The notes beneath the pieces were generated by a model. That model was not told the origin of the DNA. It searched no databases and saw only the letters and a list, made by a program, of their open reading frames with translations. A stretch of 64,000 bases of DNA, taken from NCBI RefSeq assembly GCF_032362555.1, contig NC_083520.1:1054001-1118000 (forward strand), in the 5' to 3' direction. Position numbers and translations under genes: made by a program. The stretch comes from Amyelois transitella. Lineage: Eukaryota > Arthropoda > Insecta > Lepidoptera > Pyralidae. This document shows, piece after piece, positions 31,616 to 43,134 of the stretch. The stretch's first letter is position 1. Every line of letters begins with the position of its first letter.

Positions 31616-33833
31616 TCATCTATTGAACATAGACCTTAAGGCTGTGTAAGTAGAATAAATCATTCTGAAAACATCTAATAGGCACAAGAAGCTGAGCGTT
31701 CTCAACCCTCCCACGGTAAGTGTCATGTCCTTCTGAGAATTCGTTAACATCATCAATACTGTCTTCATGTTCTTCACATCGAAGTTCTCCCACTTGCTCT
31801 CATACACAGCCCTCCGAAACACGTTACTTGAATCTAAAAGTTTCTGCCCTGCAATACAGTCCATTGTTACTTGCACTAAAGCGAAAGGCATAAGTATGTA
31901 TGTATTTTCTATTCCACCCAGAAATTCCGCTATTAGAGATATCATCAATAATCCAAATTCTATGGCCAAAGAACTATTAAACACTTCTTCGATTTTGTAT
32001 AGTAAGTTAATGTTAGTTGTATGGTTATTGATAATTACAAACAGTTGTCCCCTTACATATTCATTTAGTATAATGTCTTTATCTGTTATTTTAGTTTCTG
32101 TTTGGTTTGAGAAAACGTTTTCTGAGACATTGTTATTTTGATAGTAAAAATCTTGAGCATCTTCCCAAACGTTAACTACTGCTTCGCTAAGACTTAGCAT
32201 CTGCGCCTCAATGTACCCAGTGACTATGACAAAGAAAGCTGATATATTGGCGGTTGCGTAGACGGTAAATATGCAGGCATTAAGTGAGAGAATATAACCG
32301 ATTTCATAATAAGGTGATTCAAAAAGTGGATCCAAACCTGTGAATTAAAGCAAATTATCACTTTTTTGGCAATTGCTAATCGCCTAAAAAAATATAAAGA
32401 AATGGATATAATAGAATAAAAACACTCCATCTTTGTCGTATAGACCAATCGACAGGAGTCACTTCAAGTAAAAATCGGGTTTTACGAATTCAGGATCACG
32501 GTTAAAATAGCGCACCCCGGGCTTGTCTTCAGAGTGGTGAGGAAGAAGGATTACTTTTAATTGTACGTCCATTAGAACAGCTCACAGTGATGATCACAAA
32601 TATGCAACGACCTTTGGAACCTGTGTTGCACAATAAAGATATTTGATTTGATTTTAAAACAATACTAATATTTATAAATACTAATACTTAAGTTTAATAT
32701 AAAACACGTTCATAATTAAAAACGTGAAACCTTCCTGAAGGTATGTGCAATAATGAAATCCACATTAAAATCAGATCAATCCCCTTATTTGAAGTCTTTG
32801 AAAAATGTAACCATCTTACCAAAAAGAAAAGCAATATCTTCCATCAGGTGCCTCCCAGGCAACAGTAGTGGTTTGATGCAATATACAAGGCCATTTCCCA
32901 TGACTATGAGCCAAAAAGTCATAGCAGTCTTTTTTGTCCCTCTTAAAACCGCTCGAACTTTCTTTGCTGTCTTGCTATTGGGTATAGATTTTGAATCGTA
33001 CGATAAATACTTCCCAATCAAACTTCGCAAGGAATTTCTGAAATTAAGAATTTAACATTCCATTTCACATTTCAATTTCAATAAAATAACTTTTGTTCTA
33101 GAATATGTATCTTGTTCTTCCTCATAAAAGTTTTCTTCTGTTTACTCGTACATAAATATATAATATAAATATATACGAGACAAATTACATAGATGATGGA
33201 GAACTTATCTAACAAGCTAACCTTAGAAATACTTAAAACTTACTGATTTACAAACATGTAAAGAAACTTGATGGTGCTGATTTCACTAGACACCCCGAGG
33301 GAGAAGATTACCATAGCACTGATGACGTCACCGGTTTCCTGGCTCTTCCAGAAGACAAACCAACTCATGGAGAACACGTAAACGTAGATGTAAGAAGAGA
33401 ATACTATGACAGTGAAGACGTAGAATATCAGTGGTATCTCTGGAATTATTTTAATTGTGTAATGTGACATGCTCGTTTGGCGTAGTTGGAATAAATGACG
33501 ATTGAATATGCAGGGGTTTTCCTCCAAAATGTAAAATCAAAACAAGGCACTGAGACAGAAAAAGGTCATTAGGTATAAAATTTTGAATTGAACCTTGGAA
33601 CGGGCATGCTATATAAGAAGTCGAGTACCTTAATCACTCTATAAATACATGAGATTTTTAAACTCGTGCTGGCCAAATTCGAACTCCAACCCTTTTTTTG
33701 ACCAACAATACTTACTTTTCTCTTGCAACGGATTCAAGTTCAACGATAGAACACGAAGCAAAACCGATGAGTTCTCCACCATAGTTGGTAGATCACAATG
33801 CTCCAAACCAAACTTTCTTACTTTTGACCACAT
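31616..33833 (-). CDS. Odorant receptor (OR-c), 417 aa, four exons
   Basis: Minus-strand exons 33833-33716, 33439-33244, 33037-32820 and 32337-31616 (118, 196, 218, 722 nt) join in frame to 417 residues. It begins MWSKVRKFGLEHCDLPTMVE. Hydrophobic segments lie near FYVFTVIVFSSYIYVYVFSM, AMTFWLIVMGNGLVY and GLLMISLIAEFLGG. Its 7tm_6 end reads GQKLLDSSNVF, WENFDVKNMKTVLMML, LTVGGLRTL and MIYSTYTAL. Two potential N-glycosylation sites lie in the long loop (NVSE, NQTE). Exon 2 is not split as it is in OR-a and OR-b. It is most like OR-d by eye. Ligand unknown. Confidence 0.92.
32460..32550 (+). mobile_element. tRNA-SINE type C remnant in OR-c intron 3
   Basis: GCGCACCCCGGGCTTGTCTT, CAGAGTGGTGAGGAAGAAGG. 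A LINE-like A-rich end (CACAATAAAGATATTTGATT) follows at about 32620-32655. Confidence 0.5.
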
Positions 33834-34560
33834 TATGTTTTTCTATTTAACTGGCTAATAAAACCAATTTGTGGGTCTACTTATTTCGGTTAATACTTTA
33901 TGGACTTAAATTTAAGGTATTTTTTCTTTTGGATATTAGGAACCAAGCGATGTAAGTGTTAGTATACGTATTCTAAGAATAACTTTTTTAATGTCTTAAA
34001 TTATTTTTAGCGTAAAATCATGCTTCACTAACGACATTAATTTAGCAACTGAATCATTTCACAACATTTCGAAATTAATAAATATTTACCATATTATTGA
34101 TTTGGCAAATATACGTTGTATTAAACTCCGTCATAACCTCGAATCGAAGACCATTATTATATTTAGTAATTCTAAACCGCATGCTCTAATTATAGGGGCT
34201 TACATTTGCAATAGAGGATACACCAACTGAAAATTAGATGAGTAAGATTTGGTTAATAGAATCGATCGTCATCGACCTAGGGTAAGCCCGGTTGCATCCT
34301 CTCCTTACTGCACGCCAAGATCTTGGGCAACTCAGGGTTTTACAGGAAGCGACAAGCGTCGGAACTCCCTAGTATTTCTGGGTCATTCTTTAACAGGGAA
34401 GTTAAAGAATCACTAAATAATATGATAGTGTGACATTACCCCATTTAAAATTATTATCAGTTAATATAAACAAATGTGATACTGCAATAAAACGCTCTAA
34501 AAAATCTACATTTTATAATAGTGTTGACATTTTAGAATCAATAAATAATTCTGGTCCAAC
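33834..34560. other. Spacer between OR-c and OR-d
   Basis: Contains the OR-c 5' flank and a decayed type C SINE at about 34283-34380 (GCCCGGTTGCATCCTCTCCT). No gene seen. Confidence 0.4.
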
Positions 34561-34573
34561 TTAAAAAGTCAAG

Positions 34574-37500
34574 TTAACTATGAACCATTGTACTCAAAGC
34601 TGCGTATGTGGAATATATCTTCCGAAAAACATCCATGAGGCACAGCAGGCTAAGCGTTTTCAGTCCACCCACAGTGAGAGCCATGTCTCTCTGAGAGTTC
34701 ACTAATATTATCAGTACTGTCTTCATGTTATCCAAGTCGAAGTTCTCCCACTTACTTTCAAACACAGCTCTCTGAAACACTTTACTTGAATCTAAAAGTT
34801 TCTGCCCTGTGATACAGTCCATTGTTACTTGAACTAAAGCGAATGGTATTAGTAAGTATGTGTTTTCTATTCCTCCTAGAAATTCAGCGATCAAAGATAT
34901 CATTAACAACCCAAACTCTATTGCTATGGAGCTCCTAAATACATTCTCTATTTGAGACAAAAAACGTATGTTACTTGTGTGTTTATCAACAATTGTGCGC
35001 AGTTGATTCTTAACATATCTGTTCGTAATAATATGTTTGTCTTTTGCATTTTCATTGTTGTCTTCAAATTTATGTTCAATAACATCATATTTTTCATAGT
35101 AATCTTGTGCATCGTCCCAGATATTTAATAATTCTTCACCGAGAGCCAGCATCTGGGCTTCGATGTAGCCAGTGACAGTGATCAGAAATACGGAAATGTT
35201 AGCAGTTGCGTAAACAGTGAACATTGACGCGCACAGAGACACGAAGTAGGCGATTTCAAAGTTCGGTGACTCGAATAGTGGCTCCAATCCTGAAATAAAT
35301 AAGGCAGGGGAGGTAAATGTAGTGCAATTTGTGACACAGACAAACAGTGGTTCCCAGCACTTTAGAATAGAACCAATCCATATCTTTCCCATTGATGTCG
35401 TAAAAGGCGACCGTTGATGTCGTAAGTATTAAGGGAAAAGCAAAAAATTTGGCATTCTTTTTGTGGGCGATGGGTTAGCAACCTGTCACTTTTTAAATCT
35501 CAATTCCATCTTAAGCCGCACAGCTGCCTTTCAGTCTTTTTAAGACTGTTGGCGTTATCTACCCCGCAAGGAATATAGACGTGGTAATATGTATGTAAGT
35601 GAAAAAATATATTAGGGCATGAGCCCTTTTTCTTTTTTAATAGAAACAAAACCATTTACCGTAAAGGTATTCTGTGTCTTCTATCAAGTGTCTTCCGGGC
35701 ATCAGCAATGGTTTGATCCAGTATATCAGGGAATCTCCCACAACTATACTCCAGAATATGATTGCCCTCTTTTTGACCTGCCTCAATACTTTTAACACGT
35801 TTATTTTGAATCTGCTATTGGGAGCGGCTTTAGAATCGTAGGACAAATAGTCTCTGATAAGATTTCTTAGAGATTTTCTACAAAAATAAAAGATGTAGGT
35901 AACACATGATTTTTTGGTAAGGTTTCATTACAAAACTTTGGCAAGTTACATTAAAAAAATGTTCTTTGGTTATTAAGTGTCTAGAAAATTCACACCACCT
36001 GGTCATTATATAAATAACTAGCTATTGCCCGCGACTTCCTCCTGGCTTTTTGTCCCGGTTGCATCCTCACCACTCTGGAGAGGAGCCTGGGGTATGCCTT
36101 TGACAATTAACCTGGAAATGGGTGAGTCAGGTTTTTGACTCCCATCTAATCTCCGCAACCTTTGCAGGTAAACTTAACCCGTATTGGATCGATCATGGTT
36201 ACACATCCAGTTTCCTGAATGTGCAGGTTTCCTCACGATGTCTTCCTTCACTGTAAGAGCATCGGTTAGTATTCAAACTAATGTGCATACATTACGAAAA
36301 TAGTCACATGGCCGGGTTGGGATTCGAACCTGTGCCTTTCTGCGCATCACACCGATTCTGTTCGCTTCCTTCGCCGTAAATGTTCACTGTTAAACCTGCC
36401 CCCAATACTGCCCTTTAGAGGGTGGGTGGGAGAAAGGGGGGGGGGGGAATTGATTTTATGTAAAACTCACTGATACAGGAACGTGTAGACAAACTTGACC
36501 GTGCTGATTTCACTGCAGATCCCGAGGGAGAAGATGACCATTGCGCTAATGACGTCACCAGTCTCCACGCACCTCCAGAACACATACCAGAGCATGGAAA
36601 CGACACAGACGTACACATAGCAAAGGAATATCACGATGGTGAAAATGTTGAACAACTTGGGGATCTCTGAAAAGATAAACATTATGACAATATTGGTGGT
36701 GATATATTTAAATATGCAAATTACGCAGATTGAGCTAGCCTCAAAGGTAGTTCGTGACTTGTGTTACTTAAAATAGGATACTTAGGTAATTCTCTGAAAA
36801 GATAAACATTATGACAATATTGGTGGTGATATATTTAAATATGCAAATTACGCAGATTGAGCTAGCCTCAAAGGTAGTTCGTGACTTGTGTTACTTAAAA
36901 TAGGATACTTAGGTAATTCTCTGAAAAGATAAACATTATGACAATATTGGTGGTGATATATTTAAATATGCAAATTACGCAGATTGAGCTAGCCTCAAAG
37001 GTAGTTCGTGACTTGTGTTACTTAAAATACGATACTTAGGTAATTCTCTGAAAAGATAAACATTATGACAATATTGGTGGTGATATATTTAAATATGCAA
37101 ATTACGCAGATTGAGCTAGCCTCAAAGGTAGTTCGTGACTTGTGTTACTTAAAATAGGATACTTAGGTAATTCTCTGAAAAGATAAACATTATGACAATA
37201 TTGGTGGTGATATATTTAAATATGCAAATTACGCAGATTGAGCTAGCCACAAAGGTAGTTCGTGACTTGTGTTACTTAAAATAGGATACTTAGGTAATTC
37301 TCTGAAAAGATAAACATTATGACAATATTGGTGGTGATGTGTTTCCTGTTTTTCGCACTGTGTTTGATGGAACATTTCTTGGACTGTTTGCGCAGTGGTG
37401 TTCCTGCCTTTGAAACCCAGGTCTCCGGTTCGATGTCCGGTCAAGTCGTAATGAAAATGTTGTAATGTAATGAAAAAAACTTGTTCTGATTGAGCTGGGA

Positions 37501-37742
37501 CTTAAAGTTTAAATTACCTAAGTATCGTATTTTAAGTAACACATGTCTCGAACTACCTTTGAAGCTAGCTCAATCTGCGTAATTTGCATATAAGTATATA
37601 TATTTTTTTAATTCAATTACTTACTCTTATCATACGAAGGATCCAAGTTTAACGAGAGGACTCGAAGGAGTTCGGATGAATTCTCCACCATCGTCGGTAG
37701 ATCACAATGATCCAGGCCGAACTTGCGTAATTTAGACCACAT
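34574..37742 (-). CDS. Odorant receptor (OR-d), 415 aa, four exons
   Basis: Minus-strand exons 37742-37625, 36666-36471, 35877-35660 and 35289-34574 (118, 196, 218, 716 nt) give 415 residues without a stop. It begins MWSKLRKFGLDHCDLPTMVE. Hydrophobic segments occur near NIFTIVIFLCYVYVCVVSML, AIIFWSIVVGDSLIYW and GLLMISLIAEFLGG. The C-terminus has GQKLLDSSKVF, WENFDLDNMKTVLIIL, LTVGGLKTL and KIYSTYAAL. Intron 1 contains a 127-bp tandem array that repeats the exon 2 splice acceptor, and intron 3 is mostly a SINE. Same orientation as OR-c, which lies downstream of it. AATAAA near the stop was not assigned. Confidence 0.92.
35341..35597 (+). mobile_element. RTE-tailed SINE filling OR-d intron 3
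   Basis: Diverged copy from AGTGGTTCCCAGCACTTTAG to a (TATG)n tail, with a small repeat of TTGATGTCGTAA. It makes up about two thirds of the 370-bp intron. Confidence 0.8.
36018..36385 (-). mobile_element. Helitron-like end and tRNA-SINE type C in OR-d intron 2
   Basis: A 20-bp CTAG-type end (AACTAGCTATTGCCCGCGAC) is followed by a near-complete type C SINE, inverted. CTTTTTGTCCCGGTTGCATC begins its 3' end. The right end keeps the tRNA-like head: GGGATTCGAACCTGTGCC is the box B complement, then CTGCGCATCACACCG. Confidence 0.7.
36664..37338. repeat. 127-bp tandem array, five units plus a partial
   Basis: Units begin at 36664, 36791, 36918, 37045, 37172 and 37299, each with TCTCTGAAAAGATAAACATT. 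They differ by only one or two bases. The first unit starts three bases inside OR-d exon 2, so each copy repeats the TTTTCAG|AGA splice acceptor of the minus strand. Every unit also contains a piece of the type A SINE tail (GCAAATTACGCAGATTGAGC). Confidence 0.92.
37339..37470 (+). mobile_element. tRNA-like SINE type B fragment in OR-d intron 1
   Basis: TTTGCGCAGTGGTGTTCC resembles box A, and GTCTCCGGTTCGATGTCCGG contains a box B match. It resembles 39580-39650. The family is only weakly defined here. Confidence 0.45.
37515..37612 (+). mobile_element. tRNA-SINE type A, 3' end
   Basis: AAGTAACACATGTCTCGAAC, then AGCTAGCTCAATCTGCGTAA. Probably the relative from which the sequence in the 127-bp array came. 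Confidence 0.55.
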
Positions 37743-37884
37743 TGCCCTGGAAGGGTAAATAATTTTTGTCAATAAAATTTGTCTAATGTGACACCACAAG
37801 GCGTAGGGTTGTACCTTAAAACGTATTTATGTAAAATTTGTAATAAAAAATCTAGAAAAAGATAAACTTAATCTATTAGTAGTA

Positions 37885-38150
37885 CTAGCTTTTACCCGCA
37901 GCTTCGCCCGCGCGAATTTAGCGCCATCTACTCGCGCTAATTTACCGCCACCTACAAAAAAATACAGGTTTTTCGCAAATCCCAAAGGAAAGATGGTTTT
38001 AACCACGATTTTTTATAATAATTCTAAATCGTATTTATACGATTTTGTATATACCTACATATATTGTTTTTTATTATACTTACTGTTTTGTCTGAAATAA
38101 ATATGTTACTAGTCTTGTATTAGTTTCACAGGTTCAAAAGCCATAATAAC
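37885..38150 (-). mobile_element. Helitron-like remnant
   Basis: ACTAGCTTTTACCCGCAGCT and TCGCCCGCGCGAATTTAGCG are an inverted 3' end. The body cannot be followed with certainty past about 38000. Confidence 0.45.
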
Positions 38151-38221
38151 CAAAAGCCTAAAATGGCATATAGCCTTATGGCGGATGGAGACACTTAAAT
38201 ACAGTAACAAAGCAATATTTC

Positions 38222-38592
38222 CTTCTTCCTCCTGGCTTTAGTCCCGGTTGCATTCTCACCTTTTGGGACAGGAGCCTGGGATATGCCTTTGACCATGAAT
38301 CCTTGATTGAGTCAGGTTTTTACACGAAGCGACTCCCATCTGACCTCCGCAACCTTTGCAGGTAAACCTAACCCGTATTGGATCCATGGTTACACATCCA
38401 TGCCGGAATGTGCTGGTTTTCTGCCGATGTTTTCCCTCACCGTAAGAACATCGATTAGTATTCAAACTAATGGACATAACTTTGGAAATAGTCATTGGTA
38501 CATGGCCGAGGTGGGATTTGAACCTGAGCCTTTCTGCGCATCACGCATTTTAACCGGGCAACGTACCTATTCGACCATCGACGCTTCAACCA
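38222..38592 (-). mobile_element. tRNA-SINE type C, most complete copy
   Basis: Read on the minus strand it has a tRNA-like head (GGCTCAGGTTCAAATCCCAC holds box B), a body with ACGGTGAGGGAAAACATCGG and GCGGAGGTCAGATGGGAGTC, and a 3' end with CAACCGGGACTAAAGCCAGG. About 370 bp. Confidence 0.8.
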
Positions 38593-38859
38593 CACAGTAA
38601 CAAAGCAATATTATTGAAATTAAATTTTGCAAGTAAAATTGCATACGTGTATTGCGATGGCTACGTAATTAACTAAATATTGGTTTGTCAAGGCATCTAT
38701 CATGAACGATGCTAACGTTAGCCAATTTTGTTATTAATTATTAAGACCCCGCCTTCATGGTCCAGCGGTTAAGTCGTTTGATTAATGATCTGGGGGTCTT
38801 ATTGTCGAATGGCATATGACATTTTTATGTAAACCATCTAATTGTGTTGTTCAGTTAAT
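38593..38859. other. Spacer with a tRNA-like scrap
   Basis: CATGGTCCAGCGGTTAAGTC near 38757 looks like a box A region, but no good box B follows. Otherwise unremarkable. Confidence 0.3.
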
Positions 38860-39080
38860 GTGCCGTGTGGTTCCCGGCATTAATATAAAAAAGAATAGGA
38901 TCACCACATTTGCTGCAGTGCAGTTTGTTACCGCTTCTTCTGCACTGACGCTTTGGAAGCGGCAGTAAACTTAGTTTAAAGAATTTATTTTCCATCAACC
39001 AATGTTGTGAAACCATAAGATATGACAAATATTAAGTGATATGAAATATCCCATAACTATGAATAAAATTTATGAATTTT
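38860..39080 (+). mobile_element. SINE head joined to a LINE 3' end
   Basis: A SINE head (GTGCCGTGTGGTTCCCGGCA to GAATAGGATCACC) stops at about 38910. A LINE end of the GGAAGCGGCAGTAAACTTAG family follows at 38925-39080. Confidence 0.7.
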
Positions 39081-39334
39081 TAATTTTTTGTGTAATTAAA
39101 TTAAATTAAAAATAATTACTAAATATGAAAAACATAAGTTTATTACACCTTATTTTTTATACGGTTGCGCGCTCTATGAAAAATCTTAGAAATATAGGCC
39201 AGTTTATGTCATTGAGTGTTCATTATAAGATATGTACATCTTTAGCGAATCATTCCCTGCAATACACATTAAGTGATAGCCGTTGTGAGGTTGCGGACGG
39301 AAAGTGAGTAATTTAATGCGTTTAAAAACAAAAT

Positions 39335-39583
39335 ATATACAAACATATGGTCACGTCTATATCCCTTGCGGGGTAGACAGAGCCGAATGTCTAGAAAAGA
39401 CTGAATGACCACGTTCAGCTATTTGGCTTAATGATAGAATTGAGATTTAATTAGTTTGCTAACCCATCGCCTAAAAAATAATCCCAAGTTTGTAAGCCTA
39501 TCCCTTAGTCGCCTTTTACGACATCCATGGGAAAGAGATGGAGTGGTCCTATTTTTGTATTGGTGCCGGGAACCACACGGCAT
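39335..39583 (-). mobile_element. RTE-tailed SINE, near full length
   Basis: AACATATGGTCACGTCTATA to GTGCCGGGAACCACACGGCA. Confidence 0.9.
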
Positions 39584-39655
39584 GTCTCGGCGTAGTGGTA
39601 GTGTTCTTGAGTTTGAAAAAGGTCCCTGATTCGATAATAGGTCAGGTCATGATGA
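39584..39655 (+). mobile_element. tRNA-like SINE type B fragment
   Basis: CGGCGTAGTGGTAGTGTTCT (box A-like) and GGTCCCTGATTCGATAATAG (box B-like), then GGTCAGGTCATGATGAAAC. Similar to 37339-37470. Confidence 0.4.
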
Positions 39656-39840
39656 AACAAACTTTTTTCATCGGCATGGGTCTTGCTTGTGTTTGTCGTC
39701 GAATAGGCATTATTGCGACACAGGTATATTTTTTAAAAAGTCAAACAGTATTCAAGGTAAAACTTCAATCGAAAGAAGTTTATTTTAATTATTTTTTTAC
39801 TTTTAACATTCACATTTATATCCTTTATGTCATTAGGCAT

Positions 39841-39972
39841 TGACCGCCTCTGTGGCCAGTTCTAATTGGCCTGTGTCTTGGATGTTTATCTATATAAGTA
39901 TTTATTAGTATCGTTGGTTTAGTATGTTGTAACACAAGTTTCGAATTTACTTTAAGGTTAATAAAGTAAATC
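39841..39972 (+). mobile_element. tRNA-SINE type A, internally deleted
   Basis: GACCGCCTCTGTGGCCAGTT keeps the first bases of the head, then jumps to CTGTGTCTTGGATGTTTATC and the 3' part. Confidence 0.7.
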
Positions 39973-40135
39973 TAATAATCCAAGACAACAGGGGACTTTC
40001 CTCCACAACAATATTTCTAACATTCTCAGGAAAACAATAAAAATCTATGTAGGACAATACAAATTAACAGAATTGAAAGAGATTAAGACCAGTTATTTTA
40101 AAACTTAAAAGTCTCTTTAAAACTTAAAAGAAATC

Positions 40136-40352
40136 TACCTATTCTCTTTCCAATGGATGTCGTAAAAGTCGACTAAGGGATTGGCTTATAAACTTAGTAT
40201 TCTTCTTTTAGGCGACAGGCTAGCAACCTGTCACTATTTGAATCTCAATTCTATCATTAAGCCAAACAGCTGAACGTGGCCTATCAGTCTTTTTAAGACT
40301 ATTGGCTCTATCTACCCCGCAAGGGATATAGCCCTGGTTATATGTATGTACG
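40136..40352 (+). mobile_element. RTE-tailed SINE
   Basis: CTATTCTCTTTCCAATGGAT to GATATAGCCCTGGTTATATG with a short TGTA tail. Confidence 0.85.
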
Positions 40353-40424
40353 TATAACCCGTGAAGAGTTAACAAGAACACGAATAAACTCACTTGGACA
40401 TTTGTAATGTTAATTGGTACTTAA

Positions 40425-40765
40425 AACTTTATTGTATAAATTAAAATGTACAAAAGGCGGACTTAATGCTTAATGTTTGTCATTCTCTACCAGTCAATAG
40501 CTGACCATTCAGTGGGTGGTGTATTATTGCAAAATTAAACAGGCTAAGTGCGTGTCGGGCCTCGCGCTATGAATTCCCACAACATTATTTTAAAATATTT
40601 TTTTTAAAGATTTTTTTAAAGCTTTTTGATAATTATCGTGAAACGGGACAGTGATAGTTGAATAACTACCTAGCGAATGCTAGATAGAAATGACGTCGCG
40701 TATTATGAGGTTGGGACGTGGTGAACTTAAAAAAACATAACCTCAAAAAACAAACCTTGTTAATA
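40425..40765. mobile_element. LINE end and unclassified repeat debris
   Basis: A minus-strand LINE end at 40425-40515 (AAGGCGGACTTAATGCTTAA) precedes GGCTAAGTGCGTGTCGGGCC and a T-rich segment, a common lepidopteran repeat motif. Limits unclear. Confidence 0.35.
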
Positions 40766-40768
40766 AAG

Positions 40769-40983
40769 AATCCTACTAATATATAAATGCGAAGTTTTTA
40801 GTATGTCAGGATGTCAGTATGGATGTTTTTTACCACTTTACGCAAAAACTACTGAACCGATTACGAGGAAATTTGGTATGTAGGTAGCTGAAGACCCGGA
40901 ATAACGTAAAGGCTACTATTTGTCGCAGAGTTCCCGCGGGAATGATAGGGTTTCCATGCGGACGAAGTCGCGGGCGGCCTCTA
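40769..40983 (+). mobile_element. Helitron-like element, complete short copy
   Basis: Starts TCCTACTAATATATAAATGC, ends GACGAAGTCGCGGGCGGCCT plus CTAG. It lacks a clear target duplication, as expected for a Helitron. Central AAAAACTACTGAACCGATTA is shared with 45972-46169 and 42032-42237. Confidence 0.7.
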
Positions 40984-41444
40984 GAAGGTACATAATAAAT
41001 TATGTTGAATTAGAGTTGAAGTACACATTTTATCATTCGAATTCACAATTTTGTGCTAAGGTCGCACGATATTTCGTGAGTCAAATTATTGCCTCCCAGA
41101 GCTACTTACTATAATTTTTATAGGTTTGCACACTTACCATACTTTCTTTTCTATATTATGACTTCCACCGGACTTTCGGTGTTTCTGCCAATGTCATGGT
41201 TTGAAAAGTCACGAAGTTACGAAATTGGACGGTATACAATCTGAAAGGAGAAGGTTTGCACGCTTACCTGAATGGATCCCTAAATTAAGCGATAGTGTCA
41301 ATTAAAGTAATGTGTCAATCAAAAAATATATAATGCAAATTACTATACCAAAAAAAAAATTGTATAAATTACATTAAAACAGTGCGTAGGTGTAAACAAT
41401 ACCGCTTAATATTAAATGTTTATTGTCTAAAGAATCTATTAATA

Positions 41445-41646
41445 CAGGGTGACATTTAAAACAACTGCATCCTTTTAAACATAGACGGGGTGATATGACG
41501 TATTTAGGCTCGTGGATTTTGATACTTTTATTTTATTCGTACTTTCTGAAATATGAACTGATAATTTACTTTTAACGTTTTTAAATATCCTTTAGATGAG
41601 TACACTTAACAGTTAAATTTATGCAGTTGAATTAAAAGTCACCCTG
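41445..41646. mobile_element. mariner-type MITE, 202 bp
   Basis: It begins CAGGGTGACATTTAAAACAA and ends in the imperfect inverted copy TTGAATTAAAAGTCACCCTG, about 26 bp of TIR. TA lies at both sides (41443-41444, 41647-41648). TACAGGGTG ends are typical of Tc1/mariner MITEs. No coding capacity. Confidence 0.75.
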
Positions 41647-41781
41647 TATAAAACGCAAAGGTAACTGACTGACTGACCTCTCAACGGACAGCCCAAAGAC
41701 AAGACCATAGAATTGTGGCGGGAGTGTATCGATATTAATTCCAAATATATAAATTAAATCAGGTAGATGAAAAGAATACAT

Positions 41782-42000
41782 AAAATCACACCCCTTTCCC
41801 GGAGATTTCATCTTTCCACTTGCCACGATCTCTGCATACTTCTATCGCTTCATCCACATACATAACTCTCTTCAAGCAAGCTCGTCGGTTTCGGGTACTC
41901 TTGACCTGGTCTTTTGCCAATACGTCTCCGATTTGATCAAGGTACGTTCGTCTAGGCCTTCCCACTCCAAAAGTCCTATTCACACTTTCTTTGTATATTA
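41782..42000 (-). mobile_element. RTE LINE 3' end with ORF C-terminus
   Basis: The minus strand encodes VGRPRRTYLDQIGDVLAKDQ and then VKSTRNRRACLKRV and VCRDRGKWK, the C-terminus of the LINE at 1-720, followed by the inverted 3' UTR with AAATCACACCCCTTTCCCGG. 5'-truncated. Confidence 0.8.
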
Positions 42001-42031
42001 TCTGAATGACACTTACATATTTGATTATAAC

Positions 42032-42237
42032 TAGAGACCGCCCGCGACTTCGTCCGCGCGGAATCATTCCCGCGGGGACTCCGGGTTAAAAACCTATATA
42101 TTATTCTGGGTTCAACTACCTACATAAATTTCATCATAATTGGTTCAGTAGTTTTTGCGTGAAAGAGTAATAAACATCCATACTGACATCCTGACATACT
42201 CACAAACTTTCGCATTTATAGTAATAGTAAGTAGGAT
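42032..42237 (-). mobile_element. Helitron-like element, short copy
   Basis: ACTAGAGACCGCCCGCGACT at the left is the inverted 3' end. TCGCATTTATAGTAATAGTA and AGTAGGATTA at the right are the inverted 5' end. Confidence 0.7.
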
Positions 42238-42650
42238 TATATGCAATAAACAAGGCAGTTGTTAGCTGTATAAATGTACACAAAAGCATTCAGGATGTCA
42301 ATAAATGACAAAATTACATGAAAATTACATGACAAAACGGCTGTGATGAAGCAATTGCATGTTGCAGTTGATAATTGCATGAATTTGTGCAGTTCAGAAG
42401 ACTGCACTGCAATGAACATGACTTCGTTTACAAAGAAACAAAACGATATTCAACTTTCATTTTTTAACTATGTTATCCAAACCAATACATACATACATAC
42501 AATCACGTTTATCACGTTTTAGCGACATCTATACGCCACAAGTTACAAAAATAAAAAATGAATTCACGCGACGATATTAGTCTAAAACAGCGAAAAACCT
42601 AAATCGCGCAAGCATAAATTTCACGGATTGGAGCATATATAGATAAATAA
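42238..42650. other. Spacer
   Basis: Only a short CATACATACATACAATCACG tail fragment of the SINE near 42486 is recognisable. Confidence 0.35.
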
Positions 42651-42654
42651 ATAT

Positions 42655-42892
42655 ATATATACGGGACAAATTACACTGATTGAGTTAGCCTCGAAGTAAG
42701 TTCGAAACTTGTGTTACGAGATACTAACTCAACGATACTATATTTTATAATAAATCCTTATATAGATAAACATCCAAGACCCAGGCCAATAAGAGAAAGT
42801 TCGTTTCTCATCATGCCCTGGCCGGGATTCGAACCCAGGACCTCCGGTGTCACAGATAAGCGCACTACCGCTGCGCCACAGAGGCCGTCAAA
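42655..42892 (-). mobile_element. tRNA-SINE type A
   Basis: Inverted: ATACGGGACAAATTACACTG (3' end) to CTACCGCTGCGCCACAGAGG (box A complement), with GGGATTCGAACCCAGGACC for box B. Confidence 0.88.
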
Positions 42893-43134
42893 TAATATAC
42901 AACCTCAACCAATATACAACCTCCGACACAACATTATCGGAGCCGCGGTTCCCCAGGCATAACACCTAGCCTGGCGGAAGATCTTCCCTTTGGTGGCGGT
43001 CGAGCCGAATCATCGCTCCCGCTACAATATCTCAATGTAACATAATTATTTTCACATATAACATAATATTATCAGAAAAAAAGATGACTAAGACCAGCTT
43101 TTCAGTCTCTTTAAAACTTTAAAAAAAATCTATC

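Noticed and set aside
31767-32141. Plus-strand 124-residue ORF
   Set aside because: Antisense shadow of OR-c exon 4.
32753-33055. Plus-strand 100-residue ORF
   Set aside because: Antisense shadow of OR-c exon 3.
36415-36618. Minus-strand 67-residue ORF
   Set aside because: Other-frame shadow of OR-d exon 2 that runs into a poly-C tract.
36664-37338. CRISPR-like array of regular repeats
   Set aside because: The repeats are head-to-tail 127-bp units with no unique spacers, in a eukaryotic intron; it is a minisatellite.
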